Below are positions 60,715 through 64,000 of a DNA stretch of 64,000 nt, piece by piece. Location: contig JAACJM010000034.1 of NCBI GenBank assembly GCA_013368315.1, positions 434,001 to 498,000 on the forward strand, written 5' to 3'. The position numbers and the translations under genes were made by a program. Source of the stretch: Tetrapyrgos nigripes (lineage: Eukaryota > Basidiomycota > Agaricomycetes > Agaricales > Campanellaceae). The notes beneath the pieces are model-generated. The model was not told the origin of the DNA and did not search any database. It saw nothing but the letters and a program-made list of their open reading frames with translations. The first letter of the stretch is position 1, and each line of letters opens with the position of its first letter.

Positions 60715-61668
60715 TAAACCCGCTTTTCTCTATGTCTCCTCTCAATCCTGCTGAATAATGCGCTTGTTTTCTGCAGAAATCCATATGTAGATCTTGTGGT
60801 TTTCCATTTTTGAATGGTATAGTGCATTTCAACTACATTGAGACATTGTTTGGTGAGCGCAAACACTTTGTGATCCTTGGATACTGATAAACCCAATCTA
60901 GTGATCCTAGATTCCAGGGGCCTAGGGAAAGGTCCTGCCCAAAGAAGGCACAAGGTTTGGGAGTATGCCATGACGAGATACTTGTCCCATAACGACGTCA
61001 GTAAAGGGACAGTGGTGCGTAGAGTAGGCAGATTTTGAAATGTATTCAATCTTTCAAGGACTTGATGAGGCTAAGACACCTCCATCGAGCGGAGTGTCCA
61101 ATGAGAAGGTCCGTGAATTCCGAGGAGATCATGGTGGTATCAGGAAGAGGGGTATCGGGGTTGGCTTCGATATATATAAATTGTATGGAGAAATCTAGAA
61201 GAGAGGCTTTCGAACGGGCGAGATACCATTTGCAAGCGAGAGTCTCGGATGGTTTGCAAAGTGTCACGGGAATTCTCGAACTCCACTAAGATATATGGAG
61301 TCGATATCGCAGCCTTCCTCCATCTCGAGCAAACTGCTAAAAAAGGTGGAGCAGCGAACTCCGGGACGAGTGAGCGAACTGAGATATCTTCATTTTTAAG
61401 GCTTTTCGCAAACATGGTACCCAGAATTTCGTTGGGCAATTTACGGATGCTACGAGCCATCGCAATGTTTTCTTCAGAGTTTTCGCTCTAGAGTTGAGCA
61501 TTGCAAGCGTGGATCTGAGACCAAGGACTTCGGCGTCGAGCCTGTTTGAAACAATGTTCCTGAGAAGCGATTCCAAAATCAGAGTGAATGAGATCAAAGA
61601 GGCTGGATTCAGAGCCAAGGGATGTCTGAGGAATGAAGATTTCCTGTGAACAATTGGAACACAACATG
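60715..61668 (-). pseudogene. broken F-box protein gene
   Basis: Reads in three frames as one mushroom-type F-box protein. Start MLCSNCSQEIFIPQTSLGSE at 61668, then FDLIHSDFGIASQEH; one-base shift; NRLDAEVLGLRSTLAMLNSR, AKTLKKTLRWL; shift; SIRKLPNEILGTMFAKSLKN (the F-box), APPFLAVCSRWRKAAISTPY, ILVEFENSRDTLQTI; shift; ETLACKWYLARSKASLLDFS, FTDLLIGHSARWRCLSLIKS and further LRR-like sequence to about 60715. A coiled N-terminal helix followed by LPxEIL and VCxxWRxxAxxTP is the layout of the large F-box families of Agaricomycetes. No introns account for the shifts, and stops occur in each frame. Confidence 0.7.
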
Positions 61669-61817
61669 GTGGATGGGACAGTCACAATGGAGGAAATTTG
61701 ATGAGACCGGAAGCCATTGTCGTGTAAAGAAAATAAAGCCAAACAAAAAACTTCTCTTGAGAATTAGTCCGTCACTGTCGTGTCTGACGCTTCCACCTCT
61801 TTCACCATCCCTCCGCC

Positions 61818-63795
61818 ATGATTTCTGCTGCTACTAGGTCAGTAGGCCGCCGTGCAGTCGCTCAATCAATACGATGCATGGCTCAGAAACCCCCAAAGCC
61901 TCCCAAGTCCCCGCAAAGTCCACTACCTCCACCTCCGCCGCCTTCAGAGCATCAGAAACATCAAGCTAGTTCAAAAGATGCTGTTGAACCGGAGAAGGAG
62001 ACTGCAGAGATATTCGAGACACCTGAGGAACCATTAGCGACGCGCCCTAACTTGTCGAGCGTGCCTAGTCTGGACTTTTCACCGGCAGACCCGAGGGAAG
62101 AAGCACAAACGACTGGAGCACGGTCGTCGCGGGATACGTTGACTTCTGCTGAACAGCAGAGACAAAGGATGGGAAGAGTCGCTTTTGCCATCTTTACTCT
62201 GGCTATGGGAGCTAGTTTATGGCAGATGGGACGGGAATGGGATGAGGAGGATTTGAACAGGAAAAAATGGGTACGTTCCTAGTGGCATGATTTTGCATTT
62301 TACTGAAGAAGAATTAGACCAAGGAGACTGCACCTAATGGCAGATGGGACCGAATGAAAACACGAGTGCTTGAGCTGTTTGATGTGCGTATTCCGCGTCA
62401 TCCTTTATCTCCACATCTCTAAACCGTTCTTTGTCCAGGTCTTTATGGAACCTGCATGGACAGAGCTGCTACCTCCACCCTATCCTCCGCCGCACCAAAA
62501 ACCTTACACTCTTTTAATATCTATTGACGATTTACTTGTCACGTCTACTTGGGATGTGCGTGTAGTCCTCTTGTTTGCAGGATAACAAAGAATGACCTTC
62601 CAACAGCGTCAACACGGATGGCGGACCGCAAAACGACCTGGAGTGGATTACTTCCTAGCTTATATCTCTCAATTTTACGAAGTAGTGGTATTTACGACAC
62701 AGCATAGCTATGTGCGTCTTTTACTTTTCATTTCTGCGCTTCGTTTTCCATATGAACTGACCACCGCCTATTCTCCACAGACTGCTATGCCTATTTTAGA
62801 AAGCCTCGACCGGTACAACTTTTTCATCACCCATAAATTGTTCAGAGAGGCTACGCGTTCTGTAAATGGGCAAACCGTCAAGGTAATTGGGTCTAGGCTA
62901 TTCTCGATTTTTGTTTTCATTTTCGCTCATCCAACGTGCTCTAGGACCTCTCTTATCTCAACCGAGACCTATCCAAGGTCATCCTCCTCGACACCGACCC
63001 TTCACACGTCGTTACCCACCCAGAGAATGCTGCCATTCTTCCCAAATGGAAAGGCGACCCCAGAGACAGGGGTCTGGTCGCTATCATTCCCTTTCTTGAA
63101 TGTACGTTGTTTGGTGTCTTCCTTACTTCTCTTTTACGTCAATTTCCTGCTTCCTGCTTCCTGCCTCCTACTGACTCATGACATCTTCAATGCAGCCATC
63201 GCCATCTACAAGCCCCAAGATGTCCGTCCCATATTGACTGCATATCAAGGAAAGGATATTCCTACCGAGTACGCAAAGATTGAGGCAGAGGGAAAGAAGA
63301 AGCATATCGAGGAGTGGGCGCAGAACAAGGGAAACACGAGTAATTCCTTCGGGTCAATGTTCGGTGTTTCTTCGGTATGTGTCTTTTGTGGACTGTATGT
63401 GAGATAGATAGTATGCTTACCTGGGTTCCTGCCCTTCTTTCTCTTTTGTCTTTCTCTTCCTTTCACTCTGTCCCTTCCTTCTTCCCTGCTTCCCTCACTC
63501 TACACCTCGCCTTGTCTTCAACACACAGTCCCGCTCCGCCCAAAACGCCCCACCCACTTACCTCGAACAAAAACGCAAAGAAGCCCAACAGCAATACCAA
63601 GAAGAACAAGCCTACATCAAAAAGAATAAGGATTATCTCGAACAGTTGTTAAAACAAGATCAAGATATGATGGCTCAGATGGTTCCTAATAACTTTTGGG
63701 AGGCGCTTGATCAGTTGAGAGGCAATCCGCCGAAAGCATTGTTGGAGGCGAAGGAGAAGGCGGAGAAAGAGCAGAAGGAGAAGGAGAAGGTGTAG
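61818..63795 (+). CDS. TIM50: mitochondrial inner membrane import receptor TIM50
   Basis: Receptor subunit of the TIM23 presequence translocase; the C-terminal domain faces the intermembrane space and binds presequences. Starts [20 protein letters not shown], a basic targeting presequence, then a Pro-rich linker ([18 protein letters not shown]) and one membrane segment at about residues 120-138 ([16 protein letters not shown]). Exons 61818-62270, 62318-62383, 62439-62555, 62607 onward. The FCP1/HAD-like domain: [80 protein letters not shown] replaces the catalytic DxDxT, as usual for TIM50. The tail [20 protein letters not shown] ends in a coiled Glu/Lys-rich helix. Stop TAG 63793-63795. Confidence 0.95.
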
Positions 63796-64000
63796 GGCAG
63801 ATGGGATGAGTATGGACGATGTGCTTGGGATATTGGCTGGATGGACCGCGGTTTTGGTTACGTCTTAGAGGGGCGGGTATGTTAATAATCGTGGTAATGA
63901 GGTGGAAGGCTGGAACACCCGAATGTACCAGCTGTACGGTCTCGGGGAGTGGCGGTGCTCGACGTTTTTGTTTTGTGCTGATCATATCATACACCTTATG
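63796..64000. other. 3' flank of TIM50
   Basis: About 200 bp, no gene supported. Confidence 0.5.

Overview
The window is nuclear DNA from a basidiomycete fungus, most likely an Agaricomycete. The evidence is gene architecture (many 50-70 bp GT-AG introns, compact spacing) and family content: a basidiomycete-type GH13 alpha-amylase, a thaumatin-like protein, a six-hairpin glycosidase, a GH5 exo-1,3-beta-glucanase, a TKL-like kinase with HGDIKGSN, a serine-rich F-box protein, TIM50, DUF1479 proteins, Old Yellow Enzymes and sterol-type glycosyltransferases. About 20 protein-coding loci, one intron-containing tRNA-Lys and several repeats can be supported. There is no CRISPR, phage or prokaryotic content.

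Layout. 1-889: 3' end of a secreted alpha-amylase. 1356-1741 (-): small conserved protein. 1896-5607 (+): long Ser/Pro-rich protein with a degenerate RhoGAP-like domain. 5862-6575 (-): lone RNase H domain from a retroelement. 7528-9372 (+): first DUF1479 protein. 9787-10569 (+): orphan protein. 10965-12187 (-): thaumatin-like protein. 14351-15771 (-): six-hairpin glycosidase with two compensating frameshifts. 15.8-18.3 kb: gene-poor, with a 140-bp near-perfect palindrome. 18291-19248 (+): hypothetical protein. 20781-22450 (-): first Old Yellow Enzyme. 23465-26013 (+): protein kinase. 26642-28902 (-): GH5 glucanase. 30283-31858 (-): seven-helix membrane protein. 32.6-33.4 kb: hairpin/ACAGT repeat array ending beside tRNA-Lys(TTT). 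34080-35964 (-): second DUF1479 protein. 36774-37303: a MITE-like element with terminal repeats and target-site duplication. 37832-39197 (-): three-repeat MYB factor. 39846-41488 (-): second Old Yellow Enzyme. 43375-47294 (-): first glycosyltransferase. 48643-52824 (+): F-box protein. 53069-54403 (+): SDR-type reductase. 55048-55605 (+): small secreted protein. 56246-60178 (+): second glycosyltransferase. 60.7-61.7 kb (-): broken F-box gene. 61818-63795 (+): TIM50.

The most coherent theme is accessory redox and conjugation chemistry. Three families occur as paralogue pairs interleaved over about 53 kb: two DUF1479 putative non-heme-iron oxygenases, two Old Yellow Enzymes with non-canonical active sites (one has lost the catalytic Tyr) and two sterol/lipid-type UDP-glycosyltransferases. 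A GRE2-like NADPH reductase and a MYB factor lie in the same stretch. Whether this is a pathway or just local duplication cannot be decided from sequence alone. Housekeeping TIM50 and wall- or starch-acting hydrolases flank it.
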